Below are positions 5,898-6,112 of a stretch of DNA of 6,112 bases, in pieces. Source of the DNA: Methylotenera sp. (GTDB lineage Bacteria > Pseudomonadota > Gammaproteobacteria > Burkholderiales > Methylophilaceae); assembly GCA_013816325.1 (NCBI GenBank), contig JACDEP010000132.1:1-6112 (forward strand), given 5' to 3'. The translations under genes were made by a program, and so were the position numbers. A model generated the notes under the pieces. The model was not told where the DNA came from. It did not search any database and saw only the letters and a program-made list of their open reading frames with translations. Position 1 is the stretch's first letter, and every line of letters begins with the position of its first letter.

Positions 5898-6112
5898 ATG
5901 GAATTTGGTTATATTTTCGCTGGCTTTCTAGTCGGCATGCTCGTTGGGCTTACTGGCGTTGGCGGCGGCTCCTTGATGACTCCGATCTTGGTGCTTTTTT
6001 TCCATATTAAGCCAGCTTTTGCAGTAGGAACAGATCTGTTATATGCCTCCGTAACCAAATCCGTTGGTATTTTTGCGCATGGCAAGCTCGGCAATATCGA
6101 TTGGAAGATGGT
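5898..6112 (+). CDS. TauE/SafE family permease, N-terminal part (runs off the right edge)
   Basis: Seventy-one codons are visible before the window ends; full-length members have about 250 residues. The product is an inner-membrane protein of the TauE/SafE (formerly DUF81) family, whose members move sulfite, sulfoacetate, sulfate or other anions. Evidence is the first helix with the family motif VGLTGVGGGSLMTPIL (16-31), a second hydrophobic stretch at 32-42, and GTDLLYASVTKSVGIFAHGK (44-63), which begins the third segment. A TAA at 5883-5885 in frame and the absence of other start codons before 5898 fix the ATG, although no Shine-Dalgarno sequence precedes it. Head-to-head pairing with cysB suggests a sulfur anion as substrate and CysB-dependent control, and I would expect assimilatory cys genes further right, but that lies outside the window. 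Confidence 0.88.
   Translation, partial: MEFGYIFAGFLVGMLVGLTGVGGGSLMTPILVLFFHIKPAFAVGTDLLYASVTKSVGIFAHGKLGNIDWKM

Noticed and set aside
5909..6094. Minus-strand open frame of 61 codons at the right edge
   Set aside because: It is antisense to the clear TauE/SafE N terminus and its proline-rich translation resembles no family I know.

Overview
The window looks like ordinary chromosomal DNA from a moderately AT-rich betaproteobacterium. The protein sequences suggest Nitrosomonadales, possibly Methylophilaceae, but this is an impression from family resemblance and not a search result. All sequence is explained by seven protein genes packed closely together. I see no tRNA, rRNA, CRISPR array, insertion sequence, prophage or integration site.

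Layout. Six genes read leftward on the minus strand, in transcription order from the right: a CysB-type LysR regulator (5766-4840), a small exported or lipoprotein DUF302 protein (4814-4266), a YjgR/DUF853 HerA-like ATPase (4207-2729), formate--tetrahydrofolate ligase (2626-941), a YigZ/IMPACT-family protein (900-328), and the first 96 codons of an AI-2E/PerM-type membrane protein (290 to the left edge). The gaps are 25, 58, 102, 40 and 37 bases, so cysB-DUF302-yjgR and fhs-yigZ-AI-2E could be two transcripts or one. The 102-base gap before fhs is the most likely place for an internal promoter. On the right edge one gene reads rightward, a TauE/SafE-type permease (5898 to the edge), divergent from cysB.

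How the genes may work together. The clearest functional link is cysB with the divergent TauE/SafE permease. The regulator keeps every residue I know to contact sulfate in the Klebsiella CysB structure, and the shared 131-base intergenic region holds a perfect 7-3-7 dyad. That dyad sits where a LysR-type protein could activate the permease promoter and repress its own. The remaining genes (C1-folate activation, an ATPase of unclear role, YigZ, an AI-2E-type permease) look like conserved housekeeping or poorly characterised genes without an evident shared pathway.

No novel multi-gene system is evident. The items most worth a second look are the dyad operator, a 15-base tandem repeat between DUF302 and yjgR that stays readable in the DUF302 frame just after its stop codon, the linkage of DUF302 to cysB, and the short leader inferred for the permease gene.
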